A stretch of DNA of 64,000 nucleotides, taken from NCBI GenBank assembly GCA_902493795.1, contig CABUQZ010000005.1, forward strand, positions 16,827 to 80,826, given 5' to 3'. Origin of the DNA: an uncultured Clostridium sp. Its GTDB lineage: Bacteria; Bacillota_I; Bacilli_A; RF39; UBA660. The notes beneath the pieces are model-generated. The model was given only the letters and a program-made list of their open reading frames with translations, was not told the DNA's origin and did no database searches. This document shows positions 26,616-35,008 of the stretch, in pieces. The position numbers were made by a program, and so were the translations under genes. The stretch's first letter is position 1, and each line of letters starts with the position of its first letter.

Positions 26616-27596
26616 TTATTTTAGCACATAAGGATTTCCCAATGTACCATTACCTCCACTTATTACACTATTTCTATTTAAAATAATTACTGGATAAACT
26701 TTATTTGATGTATTAGTCTTCGCTTGTTTTAAGGAAGCAGAAGAATCTAAGTAATATGCATAGCCAGTACTTTGTTCTGCATTAATATTATAAGTCCATC
26801 CAGCATATGCTGATAACCAACTAGTGCAGCCAGATGCAGTAAGCATACCATTTTTGCAACTAGTAGAATTAGTGGCTTTCATATAATCTGTAATTGATGG
26901 TAACCCAACTTGGGCATATAACTGTGTTTCACTTTCCTCAAGAGATGTATATTCATTAATAGAAAGAGAACCAGCACTTGCTGATGGATAAACCATAACA
27001 GGTATCCACATACCACTCTGAACTTTAGAAACGTCAACAATTCCTGATAAATAATCATTGTTTAAATAAGTATATAACGTTGAAGATCCCCACATATCTT
27101 GAGATCCTTCATCCCATAAAAGACTAAAATTAGCAGAGCTATCTAACAATCTTAAAGTACCATCAGGTTCAACACTAATAATTCTCCAAATTTTACCAGA
27201 ATATTCTAAATAGTTATCAGCACTTGCACCAGCATAAATGTATCTCTTATCTACATAAGGATCTTTAATTAATCCTCCAGTTCCTTCTTTTGATTTCAAA
27301 GTTTCTGAAATGATAATTCCTGGAGTTGAAGAAGAAACATCTGTTATTCCGAGACAGTTATCATATGCACTTCTTTTACTATCACAAGACCCAGTTGATG
27401 AAGAATAACAGTTTTCAAGTTCAACTTCTGCAGTAACACATTCATTTAGCTTCATAAGTATTGCTTCTCCATAATAATATGTAGAATCAATAGATGATTT
27501 TTGGATACTTAAAATAGCATATAATACAACAGTTACTAATGCCAAAGTACCATATAACATTGTAGAAAACGCAAACCCCTTATTATTTAGTTTCAT
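26616..27596 (-). CDS. Type IV pilin-like protein (prepilin N-terminus)
   Basis: About 326 residues. The N-terminus MKLNNKGFAFSTMLYGTLAL is a prepilin-type signal: a short basic leader, KG cleavage site and long hydrophobic helix. The usual Glu at position 5 of the mature chain is Thr here. The extracellular part has two disulfide-type Cys segments (CVTAEVELENC, CDSKRSAYDNC) and a C-terminal domain with IWRIISVEPDGTLRLLD and a YPVIILNRNS end. Such proteins occur as multiple paralogues in low-GC gut bacteria. I start at the ATG behind GGTGAT (27594-27596). No pilus assembly genes are in the window, so it may be a minor pseudopilin or surface protein. Confidence 0.72.
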   Translation of the reverse strand: MKLNNKGFAFSTMLYGTLALVTVVLYAILSIQKSSIDSTYYYGEAILMKLNECVTAEVELENCYSSSTGSCDSKRSAYDNCLGITDVSSSTPGIIISETLKSKEGTGGLIKDPYVDKRYIYAGASADNYLEYSGKIWRIISVEPDGTLRLLDSSANFSLLWDEGSQDMWGSSTLYTYLNNDYLSGIVDVSKVQSGMWIPVMVYPSASAGSLSINEYTSLEESETQLYAQVGLPSITDYMKATNSTSCKNGMLTASGCTSWLSAYAGWTYNINAEQSTGYAYYLDSSASLKQAKTNTSNKVYPVIILNRNSVISGGNGTLGNPYVLK

Positions 27597-27628
27597 ACTA
27601 TCACCTATTATCAATTATACAATGTATT

Positions 27629-28192
27629 CTATAATTTATCAAAGATATTTTTATATATTATGATATATTTATTACCATATTTTTTTTCTTTTATTTTTTC
27701 TAAATAATCAATATCTAAATATAAATCATCAACTTCACACACAATAAGTCCATTTTCATTAAGTAATCCATTGTCATAAATATATTTAACAACTTCATTC
27801 AAGATATTTTTTTTATATGGAGGATCAAGAAAAATTAAATCAAACTTTACACTATTTTCCTTAAAATACTGCAAAGCTTTCTTATAATCCATATTTAATA
27901 CTTTAGAACTATCTTTTTCCTTAATTTCTTCAAGAACTTTACTAATTAGGGTTGTACACTTTTTGTTTAAATCATTAAAATAACAAAATTTTGCTCCATT
28001 ACTTAAAGCTTCAATTCCCAAGTTACCTGTTCCAGAAAACAAATCCAAAACAAATGACTCTCTAACATAATCTTGAATCATAGCAAACAAAGATTCTTTA
28101 ACTCTATCCATAGTAGGTCTTGTGCCAAGAATATCATAACCTTTTATAACTTTCCCTTTGTGTTTACCACTTATTATTTTCAAAACAATCAA
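27629..28192 (-). CDS. rsmD: 16S rRNA (guanine-966-N2)-methyltransferase RsmD
   Basis: A 187-residue SAM-dependent methyltransferase of the small ribosomal subunit. Family marks are TRPTMDRVKESLF near residue 25, the SAM site LDLFSGTGNLGIEALSNGA near residue 50 and the catalytic DPPY (LIFLDPPYKK) near residue 123. The start is a TTG overlapping the TGA stop of ylbF. The adjacency of ylbF and rsmD (ylbH) is the same as in Bacillus. Confidence 0.95.
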   Translation of the reverse strand: MIVLKIISGKHKGKVIKGYDILGTRPTMDRVKESLFAMIQDYVRESFVLDLFSGTGNLGIEALSNGAKFCYFNDLNKKCTTLISKVLEEIKEKDSSKVLNMDYKKALQYFKENSVKFDLIFLDPPYKKNILNEVVKYIYDNGLLNENGLIVCEVDDLYLDIDYLEKIKEKKYGNKYIIIYKNIFDKL

Positions 28193-28479
28193 CTCTTTTC
28201 TATGAGAGAGCTAAGCTCTTTATTAATTAATTGAATAGTAAAATACCACTCTTTTTCTAAACTTTTGTATTCTTTAAAATCATTATTATCAAGTATTTCT
28301 TTTTTTAAAGATAAATAATCTGTATCGTATTCCTTCTTATTTTTTAATTCATTTATTTTACTAATAAGTTCTTTATTATTTTCTATTTTTCTTTCTAGTT
28401 CTTTCATTCTAATAAAACTAGAATCATTTTTAATTAAAGAAGTTATCTCATCTAATTTATTTATTATTTCTATGTCCAT
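28189..28479 (-). CDS. ylbF: YlbF/YmcA-family protein
   Basis: A 96-residue all-helical protein of the YlbF/YmcA family (Com_YlbF). In Bacillus YlbF works with YmcA and YaaT in the Y-complex that affects RNase Y-dependent mRNA maturation, competence and biofilm. Its position between a U32-family gene and rsmD, overlapping both, supports orthology, since ylbF lies just before ylbG-rsmD in Bacillus. The sequence is divergent and Lys/Glu-rich, so the family call leans partly on context. Confidence 0.75.
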   Translation of the reverse strand: MDIEIINKLDEITSLIKNDSSFIRMKELERKIENNKELISKINELKNKKEYDTDYLSLKKEILDNNDFKEYKSLEKEWYFTIQLINKELSSLIEKS

Positions 28480-30709
28480 ATGAATTCCTTATTGTATTTA
28501 TAATGTTTTCAATATCTTTTTCCTTTTCGTCATATAAATCAATTCTAAATGAAGTTAACCCCCATTCGATATAAGAAGAAATAGAATCAAGTAAATCTAC
28601 GTTTTTTGAATCTAATATATGTGTTAGATGTTTTTCGTTTACAATTGGATAAATATTGTCATTTGAATCTTTAAAAGCATACTTATTGTGATCGCATAAA
28701 GAACACTTTAGATTATTATCATTAATAATCATATTGATAGGGCAATACTTAGATACCATTAATTCTACTCTTCCATAGACAAACAAAGTAACATCAGCAA
28801 AAGAAGCAAAATCTTTTATTTTTTCGAAAGATAGTTCAACTGATAAGGTAACATTTTTTACCCCTAATTCTTTTAATTTATCAATTGTATAAGAATTAAC
28901 TACATTTAAAAAGTAATCACTATCGACATTATTATTTTTAGAGTATTTACAAATAGCACCAAGCTCTGTTGCTAACAAGTTTTCATTGTTAAATGCTATA
29001 ACATCATCACTAACTCTTTTAGTTCTAAAGTAAACATTATTATCTTTATATTTTAAGTATAACTTATAATCAGTTACATATATTTTATCTACTTTATTTA
29101 AAATTGCAGCTTTTAATTGTTCCTCATTTCTTACAAGAATCGAAATAGAAAGTTTTGATTTATTTTCTTTTATAAATGATTTTTTATAGCCATCTCTTTT
29201 AACATTTTCACAAACTGCTCTTTTTTTTCTTTTTTGAGTAAGTTCTTCTGTTAACTCTCTTCTTAATTCATTTAATTCCTTAATTGGTACAAAAACATTA
29301 TCATCCATTAAAATATTAGTATCATTACTAATAAAAGGAGTATTACCAAGCTTTTCAATTTGTGTTTTTATTCTTTCATAAGAAGTTGGAGCACTTTTTG
29401 CTTGTTCGACAACACTACCACACAATGTAACTGTATCTTTATAATCAGTTATAGAAAGTTCAAGAAATTTTCCAGCAAAAGCTTTACAATTTATCTCTAT
29501 AGGAACCTTTCTTTCTGCAGTTTTATTAATAAAGTCACAAAGATTTTTATCGATTGTCTTTCTAACTTCTAAGCCTTTTTTAAGACCAATTTTATTATCA
29601 AGAACAGCAATGTTTCCCTTTTCAACATGACTAACAAGTAAACCTTTTTCATTGTATAGCATATTTACTATCATACCTTCATTATTGTCAAATCTAATAC
29701 CATCTTCTTGATTTAAGGAAGCATCTAACTTAATATATATTTTTTTGTTATCAACTTTTACTATCTTACCAAGATGGACACCAATATGATTTGAAGTTTT
29801 AATATTCATTAAAGTCTTACCATACTTATTAAATAAATATCCATTAGTTAACTCACGATTATAAAGTTTTTTAATGTTATTAATTTCTTCATCGCTTATT
29901 TCAAATTTCTTATTTTTATAGTATTCATCTATTTTTTCTCTATATATTCTTGTGATATACCCAACGTATTCTTTACTTTTCATTCTTCCTTCAATTTTTA
30001 AAGAAGTGACACCTGATTCTATAATTTCTCCAATTTTATCAAGTGTACACAAAGATTTAGTACTTAGTAAATATTTTCCTTCTGTTTTTACCTTTTTATC
30101 GTTTTCTAAAAACTCATAAGGAAGTCTACAAGAACCTACGCACTCTCCACGGTTACCACTTCTTCCACCATGCATTGCACTAAACAAACAGCATCCAGAA
30201 TAACTAACACATAAAGCACCATGAATAAATATTTCTTTTTCAATATCTGTTTTAAGATTTTTTATATCATCTAAACTCATTTCCCTTGCAAGCACTACTC
30301 TTTTAATTCCTAAATCTTTAAAAAAAGTTAGCCCTGAGTCATTATGATTATGTGCTTGTGTTGAAGCATGTATTTCTAAATTAGGAAACATTTTTCTAGC
30401 AAGAGAAATAAGTCCTAAATCCTGCATAATTAAAGCATCAACATGATTATCGTATAAAAATTCAATATACTTAATAGCTTCATCAAGTTCATCTTCATAA
30501 CACAATGTATTAACTGTTACATAAACTTTAACACCATATAAATGAGAATATTCGATAGCTTCAATCATTTCATCATAAGAAAAATTAGCAGCAAACTTTC
30601 TTGCCCCAAATTTCTTACCACCTATATATACTGCATCTGCTCCATTTTGTACTGCAGCAACAAGACATTCCATATTGCCAGCAGGACTTAAAAGTTCAAC
30701 CTTTTTCAT
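28457..30709 (-). CDS. Peptidase U32-family RNA hydroxylase (RlhA/TrhP-like)
   Basis: A 750-residue U32-family protein. These are now known as prephenate-dependent RNA hydroxylation enzymes: RlhA acts on 23S rRNA C2501 and TrhP on tRNA U34. The N-terminal TIM-barrel part begins ELLSPAGNMECLVAAVQNG, with GGKKFGAR, VYVTVNT and HASTQAHNHND. The Cys cluster in HGALCVSYSGCC and RGECVGSCRLPY is the typical iron-sulfur/metal site. The additional middle and C-terminal domains (DUF3656-type, with another CPINM...CSLCDH pair) make the length closer to RlhA than to the shorter TrhP. It lies between ylbE and ylbF and overlaps the ylbF start. Confidence 0.88.
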   Translation of the reverse strand: MKKVELLSPAGNMECLVAAVQNGADAVYIGGKKFGARKFAANFSYDEMIEAIEYSHLYGVKVYVTVNTLCYEDELDEAIKYIEFLYDNHVDALIMQDLGLISLARKMFPNLEIHASTQAHNHNDSGLTFFKDLGIKRVVLAREMSLDDIKNLKTDIEKEIFIHGALCVSYSGCCLFSAMHGGRSGNRGECVGSCRLPYEFLENDKKVKTEGKYLLSTKSLCTLDKIGEIIESGVTSLKIEGRMKSKEYVGYITRIYREKIDEYYKNKKFEISDEEINNIKKLYNRELTNGYLFNKYGKTLMNIKTSNHIGVHLGKIVKVDNKKIYIKLDASLNQEDGIRFDNNEGMIVNMLYNEKGLLVSHVEKGNIAVLDNKIGLKKGLEVRKTIDKNLCDFINKTAERKVPIEINCKAFAGKFLELSITDYKDTVTLCGSVVEQAKSAPTSYERIKTQIEKLGNTPFISNDTNILMDDNVFVPIKELNELRRELTEELTQKRKKRAVCENVKRDGYKKSFIKENKSKLSISILVRNEEQLKAAILNKVDKIYVTDYKLYLKYKDNNVYFRTKRVSDDVIAFNNENLLATELGAICKYSKNNNVDSDYFLNVVNSYTIDKLKELGVKNVTLSVELSFEKIKDFASFADVTLFVYGRVELMVSKYCPINMIINDNNLKCSLCDHNKYAFKDSNDNIYPIVNEKHLTHILDSKNVDLLDSISSYIEWGLTSFRIDLYDEKEKDIENIINTIRNSYGHRNNK

Positions 30710-30746
30710 AAAATCACCAAAAGTATTATATCACAGAAAACAGAAA

Positions 30747-30968
30747 TTAAGATAATACTTGCAAAATTGATGAAACCATTTCCAGTTTTTTAGTTAAATC
30801 TTCTATTTTATCTCCACTTGTCAATCGATATTCCCTTTTCATATCATTAACCATATTATTAACACTTGTAATATTTCTTGAAAGAGGTAAATACCAATTA
30901 GAATGATATTTTAAATAAGTATATAAATTATTGTTCTGTTTTATTCTAAACATTATTTCGTTAATCAT
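30747..30968 (-). CDS. ylbE: YlbE-like protein
   Basis: A 73-residue small protein. The pattern LKYHSNWYLPLSRN followed by MKREYRLTSGDKIEDL matches the YlbE-like family (P-x-WYR-x-LSRNP ... YGKT..DKI). Function is unknown. It overlaps the ylbD end by 8 nt (ATGATTAA), preserving the Bacillus order ylbD-ylbE. Confidence 0.78.
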   Translation of the reverse strand: MINEIMFRIKQNNNLYTYLKYHSNWYLPLSRNITSVNNMVNDMKREYRLTSGDKIEDLTKKLEMVSSILQVLS

Positions 30969-31290
30969 CTAAGTTCTCAAATTTACTATTTGGTACATAC
31001 TGATCAAATGATTCATTAGGACTATTTTTAGTTAACCCTTGAATAATATCAATTGCTTTTGAAAGCCCATCAACTGTACTTTTAACACTTTCTAGGTTAA
31101 TCTTTTTAACCATTTTTATTAATTCTTCAATACTATCATTTTTACTCGTAACATACTTATCCCAAATATCAGGATCTTCTCCATAAAGAGCATAAACTTC
31201 ATACAAACTTTGCCATGATACATTATTATCTTTAACATAAGTAATCAATTTAGGATTAGCTTTAACAAATTTTTTAAAATCTTCTTTCAC
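30961..31290 (-). CDS. ylbD: YlbD-like protein
   Basis: A 109-residue protein. The segment FKKFVKANPKLITYVKDN...WQSLYEVYALYGEDPDIWDKY matches the YlbD coat-protein family, a spore-coat-associated group in Bacillus; here no spore genes are visible, so the role is unknown. The start is GTG, with GGGTGAT 6 nt upstream. That ribosome binding site is part of the 3' arm of the terminator-like hairpin just upstream. Confidence 0.8.
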   Translation of the reverse strand: MKEDFKKFVKANPKLITYVKDNNVSWQSLYEVYALYGEDPDIWDKYVTSKNDSIEELIKMVKKINLESVKSTVDGLSKAIDIIQGLTKNSPNESFDQYVPNSKFENLDD

Positions 31291-31330
31291 AAAAAAATCA
31301 CCCTAATTAATAATATGCATTAGAGTGATT
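31291..31330 (-). terminator. Terminator-like hairpin that contains the ylbD ribosome binding site
   Basis: A 12-bp stem on the minus strand, AATCACTCTAAT/ATTAGGGTGATT (one G-T pair), followed by TTTTTT and then GTG. It should terminate the 31353-31859 transcript, but its 3' arm carries the GGGTGAT used by ylbD, so read-through RNA would have the ribosome binding site sequestered. Confidence 0.75.
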
Positions 31331-31352
31331 ATTGTTTTATATTTTTAATTTT

Positions 31353-31859
31353 TTATATTTTTAATTTTTTATTTTTTTGTTCATCATTAATCTTCGCATA
31401 ACTTTGACAAAGATCAATGATAGATATGAAGCTATCTCTTTGTTCTGATCCTTCTTTACCTAGTAATAAAAGTTCATCTAAGGCATCACTCAAAGTTGAT
31501 GGAGTATCTACATCCTTTATATGACTTCTAACATCCCAAACTTCTTCATCTTTATCATAAATTGCAGATATAAGTAATTTTCTATTACCTCTACCAACTT
31601 TTCCGTAGAATTTAATAGATAATTGATCAACATCCACAAATATTTCTTCAAATGGATCATAAAGTCCGTTTTTACGCTTTATATCGACAATTTGAAAAAC
31701 TTTACCATTCTCTTTATGTGGAACTAATATCACAACATCATCATCAAATAAAAACGCATTATCATACATTGAAGTATAAAATGGATTTGAAAAGCTAAAA
31801 TATTCATTAGCAGAAAATAAATCTTGAAATATCTCATCTTCAGAAAAATTCTCGTTCAT
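31353..31859 (-). CDS. Hypothetical protein
   Basis: A 168-residue soluble acidic protein with no recognised domain. The first 40 residues are aromatic-rich (NEYFSFSNPFYTSMYDNAFLF), then a beta-rich part (DDVVILVPHKENGKVFQIVDIKR) and a helical end. A consensus promoter sits 27 nt upstream and a hairpin follows. Near the stop there is a short AT repeat (TTTTATATTTTTAATT twice). Nothing suggests a specific role. Confidence 0.55.
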   Translation of the reverse strand: MNENFSEDEIFQDLFSANEYFSFSNPFYTSMYDNAFLFDDDVVILVPHKENGKVFQIVDIKRKNGLYDPFEEIFVDVDQLSIKFYGKVGRGNRKLLISAIYDKDEEVWDVRSHIKDVDTPSTLSDALDELLLLGKEGSEQRDSFISIIDLCQSYAKINDEQKNKKLKI

Positions 31860-31886
31860 AATATCACCCCTTTTAGAACATTTGCT

Positions 31887-31914
31887 ATTTTACCAAATAA
31901 TTATAAAATGTCAA
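31887..31914 (-). promoter_or_regulatory. Promoter of the 31353-31859 gene
   Basis: Consensus -35 TTGACA (31909-31914), 16 bp, -10 TAAAAT (31887-31892) on the minus strand, just downstream of the parC stop. Confidence 0.7.
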
Positions 31915-31924
31915 GAAAAAAAGA

Positions 31925-34579
31925 CTAATCTGAATTTAGAAAGTCTTCTATAGTTAATAACCTATCATCAATTTCTTTTAAAGAAACCTTTTCTTTAGCC
32001 TTTTTTTCTTCTTTAGTCTTAGTTTCAACTTTAACTTCAGGAACATCAACAATTTTTTCAATAATTATTCTTGACTCATCGTCTTTTTCTTCAAATAATG
32101 TAGGTTCTTCAAAATTTCCTAAAGGAGTATTTTCACCATTTGAATTTTGATTATCATTTGTTTGTTCAAAATCTTTTTTTGTAACCATTTCAGTTACCAC
32201 AAAAGCATCTGTAAGCTTTTCCTTAGTAATTGTTGATCCAGTAGAATATCTATCTACAATAGGAAGTTCAGATAATTTAACATAATTAATTGAACTTGCC
32301 TTAAGTCCAAGCATATGCTTAGTAGGAACAATAAATACCTTTAATACTTTATAAGGATTTGTTTTAACTTCCCTTAAAAGCATTAATCCTCGTTTAGCAC
32401 GACTTAATTTATCAAACTCTGATATTTTAACTCTTTTAGCAGTACCCTTTTCTGTAACAATAGAAACATATTCACAAGTTTCTAAATCAAAATTAGATAT
32501 TGATACTACTTTATCACCTTTTAGATTAATTGATTTAACTCCTGATGTTTTAAGACCAACAACTGGAATTTCTTCTTCACCAAACCACAAACCATAAGCA
32601 TTTGTTGTAGCTACAAATATTTCTTTCTTAGTAAGCTTAAATACTGAAACAACTTTATCTTTATCTTTTAATTTCATACAGCAAATTGGTTTTGTATATC
32701 TTTGGGTATTAAAATCAGATAACTTTGTTTTCTTTATCATTCCATCTTGTGTAGCAATAACTATATTTGATGAATCAAATTCTTTTACTGGTATTATTGC
32801 AACAACTTGTTCATCTTGTTCAAGTTTAACAATGTTACTAACATGTTTTCCTAAATCTTTCCAAGCAAGTGTTGGAATTTCATAAACTGGAATATAAAGA
32901 TAATTTCCTAAATTTGTAAATACAAGAACAGTATCTAAAGTATTAAGTTCAAACATTCCAATTAAGAAGTCTCCTTCTTTTAATTGTTGTGTTTCACCAT
33001 TTGATGATTGATAACTTCTTAGTGATGATCTTTTAATATAACCATCATTAGTAAGAGTTACAACAACATCTTCTTTTGCAATCATTTCTTTAGAATCAAT
33101 CTTAATATCTGTTATTTCATCTTTAATTTCAGTTTTACGAGGTTCAGCGAATTCCTTTTTAACAGCACGTAACTCTTCTTTCATAACTTTCTTAAGTTCA
33201 TTTTCATCTTCTAATATCTTATTATATTCAAGTACTAACTTTTTCAAGTTTTCCATCTCTTCTTCAAGTAAGACTACATCAGTGTTAGACAATCTATAAA
33301 GTTGTAAAGTAATAATTGCTTCTGCTTGTTCAGGTGAGAAAGCAAATTTAAGGACTAAATTATCTTTAGAATCTTGTTTATTTTTACTAGCTCTAATTGT
33401 AGCGATAACTTCATCAAGTATTGATAGACATCTAATTAACCCTTCTACTATATGAAGTCTTGCCTTAGCATGATCTAAATCAAACTTAGTACGTCTTAAA
33501 ACGACTTCTTTTTGATGGGCAATATAAGCATCAAGCATTTCGCGAAGTCCTAGTAATTTAGGAGCACGATTTACAATTGCAATCATATTGAAGTTATAAG
33601 ATATTTGCATTTCTGTGTTTTTAAGTAAATAATTTAAAATAACTTCTCTATTACAATCTTTCTTTAAATCAATTGCAACTCTTAGCCCTTCACGGTCAGA
33701 TTCATCTCTTACTTCGATTATTCCATCAATTTTCTTATCTATTCTAATTTCATCTATTTTTTTAACTAATAAAGCTTTATTAACTTCATAAGGGATCTCA
33801 TCAATTATTAAAGAAACTTTATTTTTTTCTTCTTCAAATCTAGTTTTACACTTGATATATATTCTTCCTTTTCCAGTTTCATAAGCTTTTCTTATTCCGT
33901 CCCCTGCTTCTACAATACCTCCAGTAGGAAAGTCAGGCCCTTTAACAATTTCAAGAAGTGATTCAAGCTGACAATTAGGAGAATCTATTCTTTTTATTGT
34001 TGCATCAATTACTTCACCTAAATTATGAGGTGGAATATTTGTAGCAAATCCTGCTGAAATACCATTAGATCCATTAACAAGTAAGTTAGGGTACCTTGCA
34101 GGAAGAACAGTAGGTTCCATAACTGTATCATCAAAGTTAGGAGCAAAAATAACTGTATCTTTATCAAGATCTCTAACTAACTCATTACTGATTTTCGAAA
34201 GACGAGCTTCAGTATAACGGTAAGCAGCTGGAGAATCCCCATCAATTGACCCATTATTACCATGCATATCGATATAAGGTTTTCTAAGTTTCCAATCTTG
34301 ACTCATTCTTACCATCGCTTCATAAATAGAAGTATCTCCATGAGGATGGTAATTACCTATAACATCTCCAACTGTCTTAGCACTTTTTCTATAAGGCTTA
34401 TCGTAAGTATTATGCTCTTTAAACATTGAGTATATAATTCTTCTTTGAACTGGTTTCAATCCATCACGAACATCCGGAATAGCACGGTCTTGAATAATAT
34501 ATTTAGAATAACTACCAAACCTTTGTCCCATTATTTCTTCCAAAGAATATTCATATATTGACTCCAAAGCCTCTTTCAT
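31925..34579 (-). CDS. parC: DNA topoisomerase IV subunit A
   Basis: ParC, 884 residues, the DNA-cutting subunit of topoisomerase IV, which decatenates daughter chromosomes. The breakage-reunion domain has PDVRDGLKPVQRRI, the QRDR segment HPHGDTSIYEAMVR and the catalytic Tyr122 in AAYRYTEARLS. The C-terminal beta-pinwheel has KRGLMLLREV rather than a true QRRGGKG GyrA box, supporting ParC over GyrA, as does pairing with parE. The extreme C-terminus is a long acidic/Lys-rich tail. Position 83, the classic quinolone-target Ser, is Thr here. Confidence 0.95.
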   Translation of the reverse strand: MKEALESIYEYSLEEIMGQRFGSYSKYIIQDRAIPDVRDGLKPVQRRIIYSMFKEHNTYDKPYRKSAKTVGDVIGNYHPHGDTSIYEAMVRMSQDWKLRKPYIDMHGNNGSIDGDSPAAYRYTEARLSKISNELVRDLDKDTVIFAPNFDDTVMEPTVLPARYPNLLVNGSNGISAGFATNIPPHNLGEVIDATIKRIDSPNCQLESLLEIVKGPDFPTGGIVEAGDGIRKAYETGKGRIYIKCKTRFEEEKNKVSLIIDEIPYEVNKALLVKKIDEIRIDKKIDGIIEVRDESDREGLRVAIDLKKDCNREVILNYLLKNTEMQISYNFNMIAIVNRAPKLLGLREMLDAYIAHQKEVVLRRTKFDLDHAKARLHIVEGLIRCLSILDEVIATIRASKNKQDSKDNLVLKFAFSPEQAEAIITLQLYRLSNTDVVLLEEEMENLKKLVLEYNKILEDENELKKVMKEELRAVKKEFAEPRKTEIKDEITDIKIDSKEMIAKEDVVVTLTNDGYIKRSSLRSYQSSNGETQQLKEGDFLIGMFELNTLDTVLVFTNLGNYLYIPVYEIPTLAWKDLGKHVSNIVKLEQDEQVVAIIPVKEFDSSNIVIATQDGMIKKTKLSDFNTQRYTKPICCMKLKDKDKVVSVFKLTKKEIFVATTNAYGLWFGEEEIPVVGLKTSGVKSINLKGDKVVSISNFDLETCEYVSIVTEKGTAKRVKISEFDKLSRAKRGLMLLREVKTNPYKVLKVFIVPTKHMLGLKASSINYVKLSELPIVDRYSTGSTITKEKLTDAFVVTEMVTKKDFEQTNDNQNSNGENTPLGNFEEPTLFEEKDDESRIIIEKIVDVPEVKVETKTKEEKKAKEKVSLKEIDDRLLTIEDFLNSD

Positions 34580-34587
34580 TTTATCAC

Positions 34588-34986
34588 CTACTTTTTATTA
34601 ATATTAGTTAATAAATAATCATATGTATTTATATATGTTTTATCGATATTATCTTCACTTTTACTTATTACAATATCGATAACTTTTTTAGTATATTTTA
34701 TATTTAAATCTTTTTTATATGTTTTATCATCTTTATCATCTTTTGGATAAAATAAACTATAACGCTCAAATGACTTAGTTAAATCGTTTGGTTTTATCTT
34801 TTTCATTATTTTTCCATATATGAAACTAGATTTTTCATCATCTTTAGAAAAGAAAATGCTTTCTAAATCTCTTATATTTGTTCTTTCTTCTTCTAAAAGA
34901 TAATATAGGGCCATCCCATATTCAGTAAACTCAGATAATCTAGTTTCAAGTTTTTTGCTAGTTTTCTTATCAGTTAATAATGCCAT
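34588..34986 (-). CDS. Hypothetical protein between parE and parC
   Basis: A 132-residue soluble, highly charged, mostly helical protein. It begins MALLTDKKTSKKLETRLSEF and has a Lys/Asp-rich middle (YPKDDKDDKTYKKD). There is no recognised motif. It is 22 nt after parE and 8 nt before parC, so all three form one transcript. In most Firmicutes parE and parC are directly adjacent, so this is an extra gene. A link to topoisomerase IV is suggested only by position. Confidence 0.6.
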   Translation of the reverse strand: MALLTDKKTSKKLETRLSEFTEYGMALYYLLEEERTNIRDLESIFFSKDDEKSSFIYGKIMKKIKPNDLTKSFERYSLFYPKDDKDDKTYKKDLNIKYTKKVIDIVISKSEDNIDKTYINTYDYLLTNINKK

Positions 34987-35008
34987 ACTACCACTACTCT
35001 TCTTTCTA

